Source: Desulfocapsa sp.
GTDB lineage: Bacteria; Desulfobacterota; Desulfobulbia; Desulfobulbales; Desulfocapsaceae
Reading direction: 5' to 3'
NCBI GenBank assembly: GCA_030635405.1
Contig: DAOVZA010000062.1
Span: 1-8,623 of the forward strand
DNA length: 8,623 nucleotides
Every line of letters starts with the position of its first letter. The stretch's first letter is position 1. The notes under the pieces are model-generated. The model saw only the letters and a list, made by a program, of their open reading frames with translations, was not told where the DNA came from and ran no database searches. Of the stretch, positions 1 through 6,905 are shown piece after piece. Both the position numbers and the translations under genes were made by a program.

Positions 1-854
1 ATTCCCCTATCATTCAAACTGAGGAAACCATCGAGTTTTTTTATCCAATCATCCATACTCATAGAAATACGACGCATTGCCTGTCCTTCTGCGAAAACAA
101 GATACTGTTCTACCAGATTGTTTAAAGCGGACAGTTCCTCTTCATCAAGATAATTTTTGGCTATTGTTACATCCTGTTTACGAGGTTTCTCGCCTCTAAA
201 ACTGGTCAACCCCATATTAGACTGTTCTGCATCAGCTCTGCTGTTAACAATCTCTGCAGCTGTCTGTCCGGTAATTGCCCAGTGCAACTTATTTTGTACA
301 GTTTTGAAAAAAATTATGCTGCTTCCCATGGTTGGATCATAATCTATACTGGTCGCATAAATATCAGTAATTTTTTGATAAAATCGTTTCTCTGAAGTAC
401 GTATATCCTGGATACGTCTGAGCAGTTCATCAAAATAATCAAAAGGGGCATCCGGATTTTTTAACCGCTCATCATCCAGAACAAATCCCTTGACTATGTA
501 TTCCTTCAATTGTCTGGTAGCCCAAATACGAAATTTAGTTGCCACATGACTTTTTACCCGATAACCAACCGAGATAATCATATCCAGATTATAATAATCA
601 AGTTTTCTTTTGACCGTTCGACTCCCCTCTTGCTGAACTGTCAAATATTGTTTGACAGTTCCCTCCAATTGCAACTCTCCCTCCTCAAGGACGGCTCTAA
701 CGTGATGACTTATATTCTGCTTACTGGTCTGGAATAGATCTGCTACCTGCTTTTGCGTGAGCCAAACTGTTTCCTGTTCAAGAAGTACCTCGATTTTTGT
801 CTGTCCCGCTTCAGTTTGATAGATGATAATTTGAGAAGTATTGTCCTGTTTCAA
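1..854 (-). CDS. RhuM-family (virulence_RhuM) protein, C-terminus cut by window edge
   Basis: An open frame of 284 codons runs without a stop to base 1, so the C-terminus lies outside the window. The N-terminal half reads IIIYQTEAGQTKIEV, then a helix-turn-helix-like stretch at about residues 31-52 (WLTQKQVADLFQTSKQNISH), then LDYYNLDMIISVGYRVKSH and RIWATRQLKEYIVKGFVLDD. These are hallmarks of the RhuM family, named from Salmonella SPI-3, whose biochemical role is unsettled. Members are usually a little over 300 residues, so most of the protein is visible. No suitable ATG exists near the N-terminus. I chose TTG at 854 because a GAAGAAGGTG stretch lies 8 bases before it and the conserved family sequence begins a few residues later. 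TTG at 896 is an alternative. The gene follows xdhC by 45 nt on the same strand and could be read from the same transcript, but it has no evident role in purine metabolism. Family assignment is firm; start and function are not. Confidence 0.85.
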   Translation of the reverse strand, partial: MKQDNTSQIIIYQTEAGQTKIEVLLEQETVWLTQKQVADLFQTSKQNISHHVRAVLEEGELQLEGTVKQYLTVQQEGSRTVKRKLDYYNLDMIISVGYRVKSHVATKFRIWATRQLKEYIVKGFVLDDERLKNPDAPFDYFDELLRRIQDIRTSEKRFYQKITDIYATSIDYDPTMGSSIIFFKTVQNKLHWAITGQTAAEIVNSRADAEQSNMGLTSFRGEKPRKQDVTIAKNYLDEEELSALNNLVEQYLVFAEGQAMRRISMSMDDWIKKLDGFLSLNDRG

Positions 855-890
855 AATGGTAGCACCTTCTTCATTATCACTCTGCCCTCT
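851..890 (-). other. possible leader mini-ORF and start region of the RhuM gene
   Basis: An AGAGGG stretch (885-890) precedes an ATG at 874 that opens a 7-codon frame (MKKVLPF). Its TGA (853-851) overlaps the proposed TTG start of the RhuM gene in the string TTGA. The arrangement would allow translational coupling onto a weak start codon. The mini-ORF is so short that chance is a real alternative. Confidence 0.2.
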
Positions 891-899
891 TAACAAAAA

Positions 900-1367
900 T
901 CATTTTTTACTGGCGGTTTCCACTGCATTAATAATGGTTTGATACCCAGTACAACGACAAAGATTACCCGCATGACCTCTTTTGATCTCTTCTCGAGAGA
1001 GCTCTTTACCTTCATTTTTTTCAAGAAAAGAGGTTGTGGTCATAATAAGGCCTGGTGTGCAAAAGCCACACTGAACAGCGCCCTCTTCCACATAGGCATC
1101 CTGAACAGCAGAAAGTTTGCCATCTTTGCTCTCACCTTCAGTGGTACGTATTACCGTATTGTTGGCCCAAGTGGCGAGATATAAACAGGAGTCAATGGGA
1201 ATATCGTCTACAAGCACTGTGCAAGCTCCGCATTCTCCTACACCACATCCATGTTTTACGCTGGTTAAACCAAGTTCACGCAGTACATCCATTAGAGATT
1301 TACGTACATCCACATCCATCTCATACTTCTTAGTGTTAATTGTTAGTTTGATGTTCATGGTTTGCAT
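900..1367 (-). CDS. xdhC: xanthine dehydrogenase iron-sulfur subunit XdhC
   Basis: This 155-residue protein is the electron-transfer subunit of a three-subunit molybdenum hydroxylase. The N-terminal plant-ferredoxin-type [2Fe-2S] domain carries Cys41, Cys46, Cys49 and Cys61 ([14 protein letters not shown]). The C-terminal helical [2Fe-2S] domain carries Cys100, Cys103, Cys137 and Cys139 (QCGFCTPG and NLCRCTGY). All eight ligands are present. Length and sequence resemble E. coli XdhC (159 aa) throughout, including [20 protein letters not shown] and [17 protein letters not shown] stretches. It is expected to relay electrons in the cytoplasm from the Mo site of XdhA to the FAD of XdhB. The ATG at 1367 overlaps the xdhB TAA by one base (TAATG) and has a strong Shine-Dalgarno inside the xdhB end, so I prefer it to the ATG three codons later. 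It is the last clear pathway gene before the RhuM gene. Confidence 0.96.
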   Translation of the reverse strand: MQTMNIKLTINTKKYEMDVDVRKSLMDVLRELGLTSVKHGCGVGECGACTVLVDDIPIDSCLYLATWANNTVIRTTEGESKDGKLSAVQDAYVEEGAVQCGFCTPGLIMTTTSFLEKNEGKELSREEIKRGHAGNLCRCTGYQTIINAVETASKK

Positions 1368-2242
1368 TAGTGCGTACCTCCCTGATTCTCCACTGCCTGT
1401 CGGATAACTTTTTTTGCTAGTGTTTTAATAAGATGTAGACGAAAATCCTTGCTTGCCCGCCAGGAATCACGAGGTTTGACATCCTCGGCAAGTGCGGCTG
1501 TCATTGCCTGCAAACTTTCCTCAGTAAGAGGATTATTTTCCATGGCTTTTTCAGCATTTTCACAGCGGATAGGTGTGGGTGCAGCAACCGTGAATGCAAG
1601 TTTAAGTGTTTCAACCGTATCCCCATTCATTTTAACAGCAACACCACAACCGATGGTTGCAATATCCATGGCTCCACGCATGGCGTATTTATAATAGGAG
1701 GCGCTGAAACCTTCGTAATTATCAGGACGAACACAGAAATATTTCAGCAGGTCACCCTTTTTCAGGATGGTACGACCAGGTCCTGTATGAAATCCGTTAA
1801 TGGACTCAATCCGTTCACCATCCACTCCATGTATAACAAGATCAAACTCATGGATCAGGGCTGCACAAGCACTGTCGGCACTAACAGCTCCGTTACAGAT
1901 ATTACCTCCCATGGTGCCGCAGTTTCGAACCTGTGGGCCACCGATGGTTGCAAGAGATTCTGCGATAACAGGAACATGCTTTTGGATGAGTTCATGATCC
2001 ATTATTTCGGTGAAGGTGGCAAGCGATCCTATAAAAATATTACCTTCTTCATCAATTTTTATTTCTTTAAGTTCGCTTAAACCGTTGATATCAACGATAC
2101 GATCATAATCGCTGTTGCCACCATGAAGCCGCACCAGAACATCAGTACCACCTGCTATTATTTTTGCCTTTTCATCAGCAGCAAGCGCCTGGACAGCATC
2201 TTCCACACTGCTTGCAAAATGATATTTTTCAATTGGAAACAT
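1367..2242 (-). CDS. xdhB: xanthine dehydrogenase FAD-binding subunit XdhB
   Basis: This 291-residue protein is the flavin subunit of the hydroxylase and should pass electrons from the [2Fe-2S] clusters of XdhC to NAD+ or another acceptor. FAD-binding motifs of the CO dehydrogenase flavoprotein family are visible: [11 protein letters not shown] at 27-37 and [18 protein letters not shown] at 101-118. The C-terminal domain has [16 protein letters not shown] (185-200), APTPIRC (221-227) and [13 protein letters not shown] (260-272). It resembles E. coli XdhB (292 aa) closely over its full length. There is no cysteine-rich insertion of the type that carries an extra [4Fe-4S] cluster in 4-hydroxybenzoyl-CoA reductase, so a plain FAD subunit is expected. 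The start is 14 nt after the xdhA stop, with a modest AGAGAG ribosome site, and the end overlaps xdhC by one base. This is a tight A-B-C operon order as in E. coli. Confidence 0.96.
   Translation of the reverse strand: MFPIEKYHFASSVEDAVQALAADEKAKIIAGGTDVLVRLHGGNSDYDRIVDINGLSELKEIKIDEEGNIFIGSLATFTEIMDHELIQKHVPVIAESLATIGGPQVRNCGTMGGNICNGAVSADSACAALIHEFDLVIHGVDGERIESINGFHTGPGRTILKKGDLLKYFCVRPDNYEGFSASYYKYAMRGAMDIATIGCGVAVKMNGDTVETLKLAFTVAAPTPIRCENAEKAMENNPLTEESLQAMTAALAEDVKPRDSWRASKDFRLHLIKTLAKKVIRQAVENQGGTH
1376..1382 (-). promoter_or_regulatory. Shine-Dalgarno of xdhC inside xdhB
   Basis: The minus strand reads GGGAGGT within the last codons of xdhB, leaving 8-9 bases to the xdhC ATG. With the TAATG overlap this indicates translational coupling of the two subunits. 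It also decides the start codon of xdhC. Confidence 0.75.
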
Positions 2243-2256
2243 TTTTATATACTCTC

Positions 2257-4539
2257 TTAAAGAAGTCCTGCTTTAGTAAAGTGCTTAAACAAAACCTTAG
2301 GGGTCATGGGCATCTCGTTAATCTTCACGCCGGTTGCTGCCCATATCGCATTACGAATGGCAGGTCCCTGTGAAATAATGGGCGGCTCTCCCAATGATTT
2401 ATTACCGTAGGGACTTGTGGGATCGTAGGTTTCCACAAATGCGCTCTCAAGATCAGGAATATCAACACAAGTTGGAATTTTATAATCCAACAGATTGCCA
2501 TTAAATATCCAACCGGTTTCGGGATCAACCAGCAGTTCTTCAAACAGGGCCATACCAACGCCCATTGCCATTCCGCCATGGACCTGGCCTTCTGCCGAAA
2601 GTGGATGAATAATTCTCCCTGCATCGTGAACATTAATGATCTGTTTGATGGTGACTGCACACATTTCAATGTCCACTTCAAGATCAACGAACGTGCACCC
2701 ATAACTGGGTGCATTGGTGCATGTTTTACTCGACACCTCGGCCGTTAACTGTCCACCGCGTTCTTTATGGTAGTAGCTGTCGAGTGCCAGATCACCAAGA
2801 TCAAGAACGACGCTTTCCGGCTGATCCTTTTTAATTATTTTTCCAGCTGCCAGATCAAGATTTTCTGTATCTTCACCGGTCATCAGATGACAATGATCAA
2901 GAATTTTTGCTTTAAGTTTTCCTGCTGCCTGATATACAGCCGGGGCTGCGACATAGGTTTGACGTGATGCGTATGCACCCGGGTCAAATGGAGTAACATC
3001 AGTGTCCTGTTCGGAAACCACATGGATAGCATCATAGTCAATGCCAAGAGTTTCAGCAGCCATCTGAGCAAGCGCAGTATCAGAGCCCTGACCAATTTCC
3101 GTGGCCCCAATCTGCATGTGTACCGATCCGTCCTGATTTAAAACCAGTCGACAACCAGCGATTTCAACGCAGGCAGGATAGGTTCCGGAACCATAGCTAA
3201 ATGATGCAACTCCAAGCCCTCTGCGAATATTTCCTTCCTGCTTTGAATATTCTTCTTTTTTAACATCCCAACCTATGGCTTCACGCCCTTTTTCCAAACA
3301 TTCCACCATACCTACTGAATGTTCCTTATCACCCACTTTAGAGATGATATCAGATGGTCTTGCTGAGTTTTTGATTCTAAAATCAACGGAATCCATTCCG
3401 AGTTTTTCGGCTACTTCTTCAAGCACACTCTCAACACCAAAGAACAACTGAGGAGAACCATAGGCTCGCATGGCACCAGCTGCTGGAATATTTCCGTAAT
3501 GGGTTGTCGCTGAGAATTTTGAAACACTGCGCGGATACAAATTACAGAATTTAGATCCTGCTGCCATAGGAATAGAATGTCCATGGGAAGCATAGGCTCC
3601 GGTGTTGCTAATTATATTCAGATCAATGAATTTCAGAACGCCGTCATTGCTCACGCCAGCCCGAGCAGTAACAGTCTGGGCATGACGGGTACGGGTAGCG
3701 ATAAGACCTTCTTCACGTTCAAGCTCAATTTTAACAGGAGCTCCATTCATCTTGGTACTCAAAAAAGCAACCATGGGCTCGAGAACCACATCCTGTTTAT
3801 TTCCAAAACCGCCACCAATGTAAGGTTTGATAACACGTATCTTTGCCCATGGCATATCGAGTGCCTGACCAACTATTCTACGGCAGATATGAGGAATTTG
3901 GGTGGAACTGACGATAACAAGATGATCATTATCATCCATGTAGGCATATGCTGTATGGTTTTCCAGATGGCAATGCAGAATAATGGGAGTGTTGAATGTG
4001 CCTTCAACAATAAGATCCGTCTCTTTCTCGGCATCGCTGATTGTTCCATTAATCTCAAAGGTGGACGATTTAATTATATTTCCACCTTCATGTATGGCAG
4101 GAGCACCTTCTGCCATTGCAGCTTCAGAAGTTACGCATACAGGAAGTTCCTCATACTCAACAGTCACTGCCTTTGCAGCTTTCTCAGCAGTCAGATGATC
4201 ACGAGCAACAACAATGGCTACTTCATCGCCATGATAGCGAACATGATCCGTCAGAAGCAATCTGTCTGCGACATCCTGATGGCCAGGATCAAGTGAAAAG
4301 GGATGCCCTGCTGTGGGAAAAAGAATTTTGGGGATATCTTCACTGGTGAAGACAGCCTCCACACCGGGCATAGCCAATGCGGCACTCTTATCAATACTCT
4401 TGACAAGACCATGTGCAATGGGGCTCCTGACGTATTTTGCATGCAGCATACCGGGCATGCTTAAGTCATCGGTATAACGAGTTTTACCGGTAACTTTTGC
4501 TCTGACATCTTTTCGTATATGTGACTGTCCAACTGCCAT
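2257..4539 (-). CDS. xdhA: xanthine dehydrogenase molybdenum-binding subunit XdhA
   Basis: This 760-residue protein is the molybdopterin catalytic subunit (aldehyde oxidase/xanthine dehydrogenase superfamily), predicted to hydroxylate xanthine or hypoxanthine in the cytoplasm. The a/b hammerhead domain is N-terminal (GKTRYTDDLSMPGMLHAKYV, about 18-37). Cofactor-binding stretches follow: STQIPH (212-217), GGGFGNKQD (242-250), GAMRAYGSPQ (355-364) and EIGQGSDTA (481-489). The catalytic glutamate is in SLGEPPI, Glu718. Length and sequence match E. coli XdhA (752 aa) along the whole protein. The GGGFG loop ends in Lys-Gln where mammalian XDH has Lys-Glu, as E. coli XdhA also does, so substrate contacts differ from the animal enzyme. 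The ATG at 4539 has a GGAG 8 bases upstream. Family is near certain; the exact purine or heterocyclic substrate is inferred from the adjacent permease and from the E. coli resemblance. Confidence 0.96.
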   Translation of the reverse strand: MAVGQSHIRKDVRAKVTGKTRYTDDLSMPGMLHAKYVRSPIAHGLVKSIDKSAALAMPGVEAVFTSEDIPKILFPTAGHPFSLDPGHQDVADRLLLTDHVRYHGDEVAIVVARDHLTAEKAAKAVTVEYEELPVCVTSEAAMAEGAPAIHEGGNIIKSSTFEINGTISDAEKETDLIVEGTFNTPIILHCHLENHTAYAYMDDNDHLVIVSSTQIPHICRRIVGQALDMPWAKIRVIKPYIGGGFGNKQDVVLEPMVAFLSTKMNGAPVKIELEREEGLIATRTRHAQTVTARAGVSNDGVLKFIDLNIISNTGAYASHGHSIPMAAGSKFCNLYPRSVSKFSATTHYGNIPAAGAMRAYGSPQLFFGVESVLEEVAEKLGMDSVDFRIKNSARPSDIISKVGDKEHSVGMVECLEKGREAIGWDVKKEEYSKQEGNIRRGLGVASFSYGSGTYPACVEIAGCRLVLNQDGSVHMQIGATEIGQGSDTALAQMAAETLGIDYDAIHVVSEQDTDVTPFDPGAYASRQTYVAAPAVYQAAGKLKAKILDHCHLMTGEDTENLDLAAGKIIKKDQPESVVLDLGDLALDSYYHKERGGQLTAEVSSKTCTNAPSYGCTFVDLEVDIEMCAVTIKQIINVHDAGRIIHPLSAEGQVHGGMAMGVGMALFEELLVDPETGWIFNGNLLDYKIPTCVDIPDLESAFVETYDPTSPYGNKSLGEPPIISQGPAIRNAIWAATGVKINEMPMTPKVLFKHFTKAGLL

Positions 4540-4561
4540 AATCAGATCTCCGTGACTGATT
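4540..4561 (-). promoter_or_regulatory. xdhA ribosome site within a small hairpin
   Basis: On the minus strand AATCAG and CTGATT form a perfect 6-bp stem directly against the xdhA ATG. The Shine-Dalgarno GGAG (4548-4551) lies in the 10-base loop, 8 bases from the start. The SD is clear; any regulatory effect of the hairpin is conjecture. The remaining sequence up to 4648 is AT-rich and shows no promoter I can place confidently. Confidence 0.4.
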
Positions 4562-4620
4562 TAATTTTCACAAACTGTTTTGCCTTACTCTTAAAATCGA
4601 CTTTTGCTTGTTCGTTTTTT

Positions 4621-4660
4621 GGGACGACAATTTTTCTTTACAATATAATTATGTCGTCTC
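4621..4660. repeat. 9-bp imperfect inverted repeat around the end of the 57-codon ORF
   Basis: GGGACGACA (4621-4629) faces TGTCGTCTC (4652-4660) across a 22-base AT-rich spacer. Eight of nine positions pair perfectly and the ninth is G-T on the plus strand or A-C on the minus strand. The TAA of the small ORF begins at the inner edge of one arm. On the minus strand it is followed by an A-run rather than a T-run, so it does not look like an intrinsic terminator for the genes here. It could be an operator or a boundary mark of the kinase/small-ORF module. Confidence 0.35.
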
Positions 4661-4822
4661 TATTTTCCGTTTTTTACTAACATCTTCCCTGACTATTTGA
4701 CCGTGTTTATAAATAACTAAAGGAGTATTGGTCTGTTCAGCGATTTTTCGTGCCTGGGTTCCAGCTCTTCGTAAAGCGTCTTCCACACCCTGTAGATCTT
4801 TATCACGAATCTTCGTTTTCAT
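4649..4822 (-). CDS. 57-residue ORF coupled to zeta-like kinase; candidate antitoxin
   Basis: The frame begins at ATG 4822, overlapping the TGA of the upstream kinase gene in the string ATGA, and ends at TAA (4651-4649). The protein is highly charged: MKTKIRDKDLQGVEDALRRA, then a helix-like GTQARKIAEQTNT and a beta-like PLVIYKHGQIVRED, ending in a basic tail (SKKRKIETT). I recall small companion proteins of COG4185/zeta-like kinases with a similar arrangement, an Ala/Arg-rich helix before a short strand of the type IVI-x-x-G-x-IV. This suggests an antitoxin-like partner. The order is unusual if so, because antitoxins commonly precede the toxin. The overlap implies coupled translation and fixed stoichiometry. 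That it is a gene is likely from the codon-perfect overlap and clean reading; the antitoxin role is inference. Confidence 0.65.
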   Translation of the reverse strand: MKTKIRDKDLQGVEDALRRAGTQARKIAEQTNTPLVIYKHGQIVREDVSKKRKIETT

Positions 4823-5343
4823 TCATTTTCCCCCACAGCAATAACTTTTGGCGTCTCACCTGAATTGTCATATTCTACCCATGCGTTTACCAGGTCTCTA
4901 TAAAGCTCTTTAAAGTTAATAAGTCCCTTACGGAATCGTCGACGAATAACTTCTTGCTCTATATTATGTCCGCCCTGAACCACCCGGTTCCGAACACGAT
5001 CCAAAGCAATTTCTTCAGAAGCTAAACGAAGAAATATCAACTTTACCCTATAGCCCAAAGAACGCCACTCTCGAATCTTCCGGGCGTAATGTCTGCCACT
5101 CAGAGTAGTTTCAAAGGCGAAACTTTCCCCTTTCTGCACATAATCTTTAATTTCTGCAAGCATCAGGCGCCCCGCCCGAAATGCTGCCTGTTCTGGCTGA
5201 AATGGAGACAACCCGGCAGCAATCAGATCGGCATTCACAAAAACAGGACACCCTGCTTCACGGACAAGAAACTCCCTGGCAAATGTAGTTTTCCCTGCAC
5301 CATTTGGTCCTGCAATGATGACTATCTTTTTATCTTCTTTCAT
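4819..5343 (-). CDS. zeta toxin/COG4185-like P-loop kinase
   Basis: This 174-residue protein has a Walker A motif at 12-20 (GPNGAGKTT), then NADLIAAGLSP (37-47), FAFETTLSGR (75-84) with the zeta-type acidic/ETT stretch, and VVQGGHNIEQEVIRRRF near the C-terminus. This set defines the compact zeta-toxin-like/COG4185 family. Classical zeta toxins phosphorylate UDP-N-acetylglucosamine and block cell-wall synthesis, but for these short relatives the substrate is usually unknown. The gene starts 22 nt after the permease stop and overlaps the 57-codon ORF by four bases. It lies between the purine permease and xdhA, where it has no obvious metabolic role. The start is set by ATG at 5343 just before the P-loop; its ribosome site is weak, which fits read-through translation from the permease message. 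It could instead be a non-toxic kinase. Family assignment is strong; toxin activity is inferred. Confidence 0.85.
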   Translation of the reverse strand: MKEDKKIVIIAGPNGAGKTTFAREFLVREAGCPVFVNADLIAAGLSPFQPEQAAFRAGRLMLAEIKDYVQKGESFAFETTLSGRHYARKIREWRSLGYRVKLIFLRLASEEIALDRVRNRVVQGGHNIEQEVIRRRFRKGLINFKELYRDLVNAWVEYDNSGETPKVIAVGENE

Positions 5344-5365
5344 TATTGCCAGTTAACTTTAAATC

Positions 5366-6775
5366 TTACTTTTCCTTATGTGTTTTTTTACTTTGTGGAA
5401 GTACTAAATTCAAAACAATAGCCGCCAGGCCTCCAGTGGTTATACCAGAAGAGAAGACATTTTTAATCTCAGCTGGGGCAACATTTTTTAACACTTCAGG
5501 AACCATAGTCACTCCAAGCCCAAGCCCTAAAGATACAGCAATAATCAAGGTAGAGCGATTATCCAGTTTCTGGGAAGCAAGAATCTTTATTCCTGCTGTC
5601 GCTACCGTTCCAAACATAAGGATGGTGGCGCCACCGAGAACTGGTTCCGGCATAATGCGAAAGATTCCTGCAAGCACGGGTGAAAGACCCATTAAAACCA
5701 GAATACCCGCTATAAAATAAGCAACATAACGACTGGCAACCCCGGTTAACTGGATGACACCGTTGTTTTGACTGAAAGTAGTATTGGGGAATGTATTAAA
5801 TAAACCGGCCAGAAAGGAGTTAATACCATCTGCTAGTACACCGCCCTTAATTCTGCTCATATACAGATCACCTTTTACAGGCTGCTTCGATATCATAGAC
5901 GTTGCGGTCAAATCACCAATGGACTCAATGGCGGTAATTACATAAACAAGTCCAATGGCAAAAAATGCACCCCATGAAAAATCGAGTCCATATTTAAGAG
6001 GTTGAGGAACCGTGAATAAACTCATTCCCTCAAGCTTGGAAAAATTAACCATGCCTAGGGCTGCTGCCAGGATATATCCCACAGACAATCCAATCACGAT
6101 GGAAGACATTCGCAAATATTGGTTTCTACTCATGTTCAGTGCCACAATGATGGCAAGTACCAGAAATGCAATTCCAAGATTTTGAAAACTAGCAAAAGCA
6201 TCAGGAACATTGTTCATCACATAAAAACCACCGGCCATGCTCACCAAACCAACTTTAATTAAAGTCAAACCGATCAAAGTTACCACAACACCAGTAACAA
6301 CTGGAGTAATAATTTTTTGTGCGAGATGCAGAAAACGACTGATAAACATCTCTATAAACGATCCAGCCATAACACAGCCAAAAACCACAGCAAGCGCGGT
6401 ATGAGCATCGGCCTGATTTTTTATGGCAATGGCCGCCCCGATAATTGGCCCTAAGAATGCAAAGCTAGTGCCTTGCATAGCGAGGAGTCCGGAGCCCACC
6501 GGACCCATTCGTTTTGCCTGAATAAAGGTGGCAATACCTGAAATCAGCAAAGTCATGCTGATAATATAGGAAGCATCGCTGACATCAAGTCCCAATGCAT
6601 TACTGATAATAATTGGAGGAGTTACAATACCGACAATGGAAGCTAACATATGCTGCATGGCAGCAAAAAAGGCAATAAGTACTGGTGGACGGTCATCAAG
6701 TCCAAAGATGAGTTCTGAATCGAAAGGAGTGGCCTCTGATTCAGCTGCTGTTTGGTTTTCTTCTGTTATACCCAT
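5366..6775 (-). CDS. xanP: NCS2-family purine (xanthine) permease, XanP-like
   Basis: This 469-residue, very hydrophobic inner-membrane protein belongs to the nucleobase:cation symporter-2 (NAT/NCS2) family, which has about 14 transmembrane segments. The family signature QNNGVIQLTG is at 336-345. Other key positions aligning with E. coli XanQ/XanP are present: Glu284 and Asp288 in TAIESIGDLTATS, Asp316 in GGVLADG, and Gln336/Asn337. Phrases such as SELIF-LDDRPP, FNTFPN, QNNGVIQLTGVASRYV and SSGI-GG-AIVLNL are closer to XanP than to XanQ. The residue aligned with XanQ Asn93 is a serine (Ser104), as in XanP. I infer proton-coupled xanthine uptake feeding XdhABC. Hypoxanthine, urate or an analogue cannot be excluded. 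The ATG at 6775 has an AGGGAG ribosome site about 9 bases upstream. The gene follows yqeB after a 130-nt gap containing a large palindrome. Confidence 0.92.
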   Translation of the reverse strand: MGITEENQTAAESEATPFDSELIFGLDDRPPVLIAFFAAMQHMLASIVGIVTPPIIISNALGLDVSDASYIISMTLLISGIATFIQAKRMGPVGSGLLAMQGTSFAFLGPIIGAAIAIKNQADAHTALAVVFGCVMAGSFIEMFISRFLHLAQKIITPVVTGVVVTLIGLTLIKVGLVSMAGGFYVMNNVPDAFASFQNLGIAFLVLAIIVALNMSRNQYLRMSSIVIGLSVGYILAAALGMVNFSKLEGMSLFTVPQPLKYGLDFSWGAFFAIGLVYVITAIESIGDLTATSMISKQPVKGDLYMSRIKGGVLADGINSFLAGLFNTFPNTTFSQNNGVIQLTGVASRYVAYFIAGILVLMGLSPVLAGIFRIMPEPVLGGATILMFGTVATAGIKILASQKLDNRSTLIIAVSLGLGLGVTMVPEVLKNVAPAEIKNVFSSGITTGGLAAIVLNLVLPQSKKTHKEK

Positions 6776-6784
6776 TCATACAAT

Positions 6785-6790
6785 CTCCCT
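6785..6790 (-). promoter_or_regulatory. Shine-Dalgarno of the purine permease
   Basis: The minus strand reads AGGGAG 9 bases before the ATG at 6775. It lies only three bases from the foot of the palindrome at 6794-6846, so folding of that structure could affect access to it. Confidence 0.6.
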
Positions 6791-6793
6791 TTT

Positions 6794-6846
6794 AGTACCT
6801 TATAAATTCTTTCAACCTATTTTAAAAAGAATTTGGTGAAGGTACT
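6794..6846 (-). promoter_or_regulatory. 53-nt two-part palindrome (17 bp) in the permease leader
   Basis: Outer arms AGTACCTT (6794-6801) and AAGGTACT (6839-6846) are perfect 8-bp complements. Inner arms AAATTCTTT (6804-6812) and AAAGAATTT (6826-6834) are perfect 9-bp complements. They are separated by a 2/4-base internal loop and close on a 13-base apical loop. The structure ends 18 nt before the permease start and abuts its Shine-Dalgarno. No T-run follows on either strand, so it is not an intrinsic terminator. It could be a protein operator, an RNA structure controlling translation, or a processing site between yqeB and the permease. The rest of the 130-nt gap (6776-6905) shows no gene and no promoter I can place. 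Confidence 0.5.
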
Positions 6847-6905
6847 TATGCCGGCCTCACTTATTGTTAACCGGTGCTGAATTGTCTGTTATATCTTTTT
6901 GTGAT

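Noticed and set aside
900..902. UGA at the end of xdhC as a selenocysteine codon joining xdhC to the RhuM frame
   Set aside because: XdhC ends at its normal family length, and I see no obvious SECIS-like hairpin after the UGA.
2164..2373. Plus-strand open frame across the xdhA-xdhB junction
   Set aside because: It overlaps two well-supported genes on the other strand and has no family features.
3577..4296. 239-codon plus-strand open frame
   Set aside because: It lies wholly antisense to xdhA, shows no recognisable family, and xdhA is unambiguous over the same bases.
4621..4680. Intrinsic terminator reading on the plus strand (stem followed by T-rich sequence)
   Set aside because: No plus-strand gene ends here, the loop is 22 nt, and the T-run is not immediately after the stem.
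5346..5720. 124-codon plus-strand open frame
   Set aside because: It is antisense to the clear NCS2 permease gene and has no recognisable motif.
6794..6846. Firm call of a purine or NMT1/xanthine-I riboswitch
   Set aside because: The paired architecture and very small internal loop do not match what I remember of either class; a covariance-model scan would decide.
6776..6905. Intrinsic terminator between yqeB and the permease
   Set aside because: The strong palindrome is not followed by a T-run on either strand.
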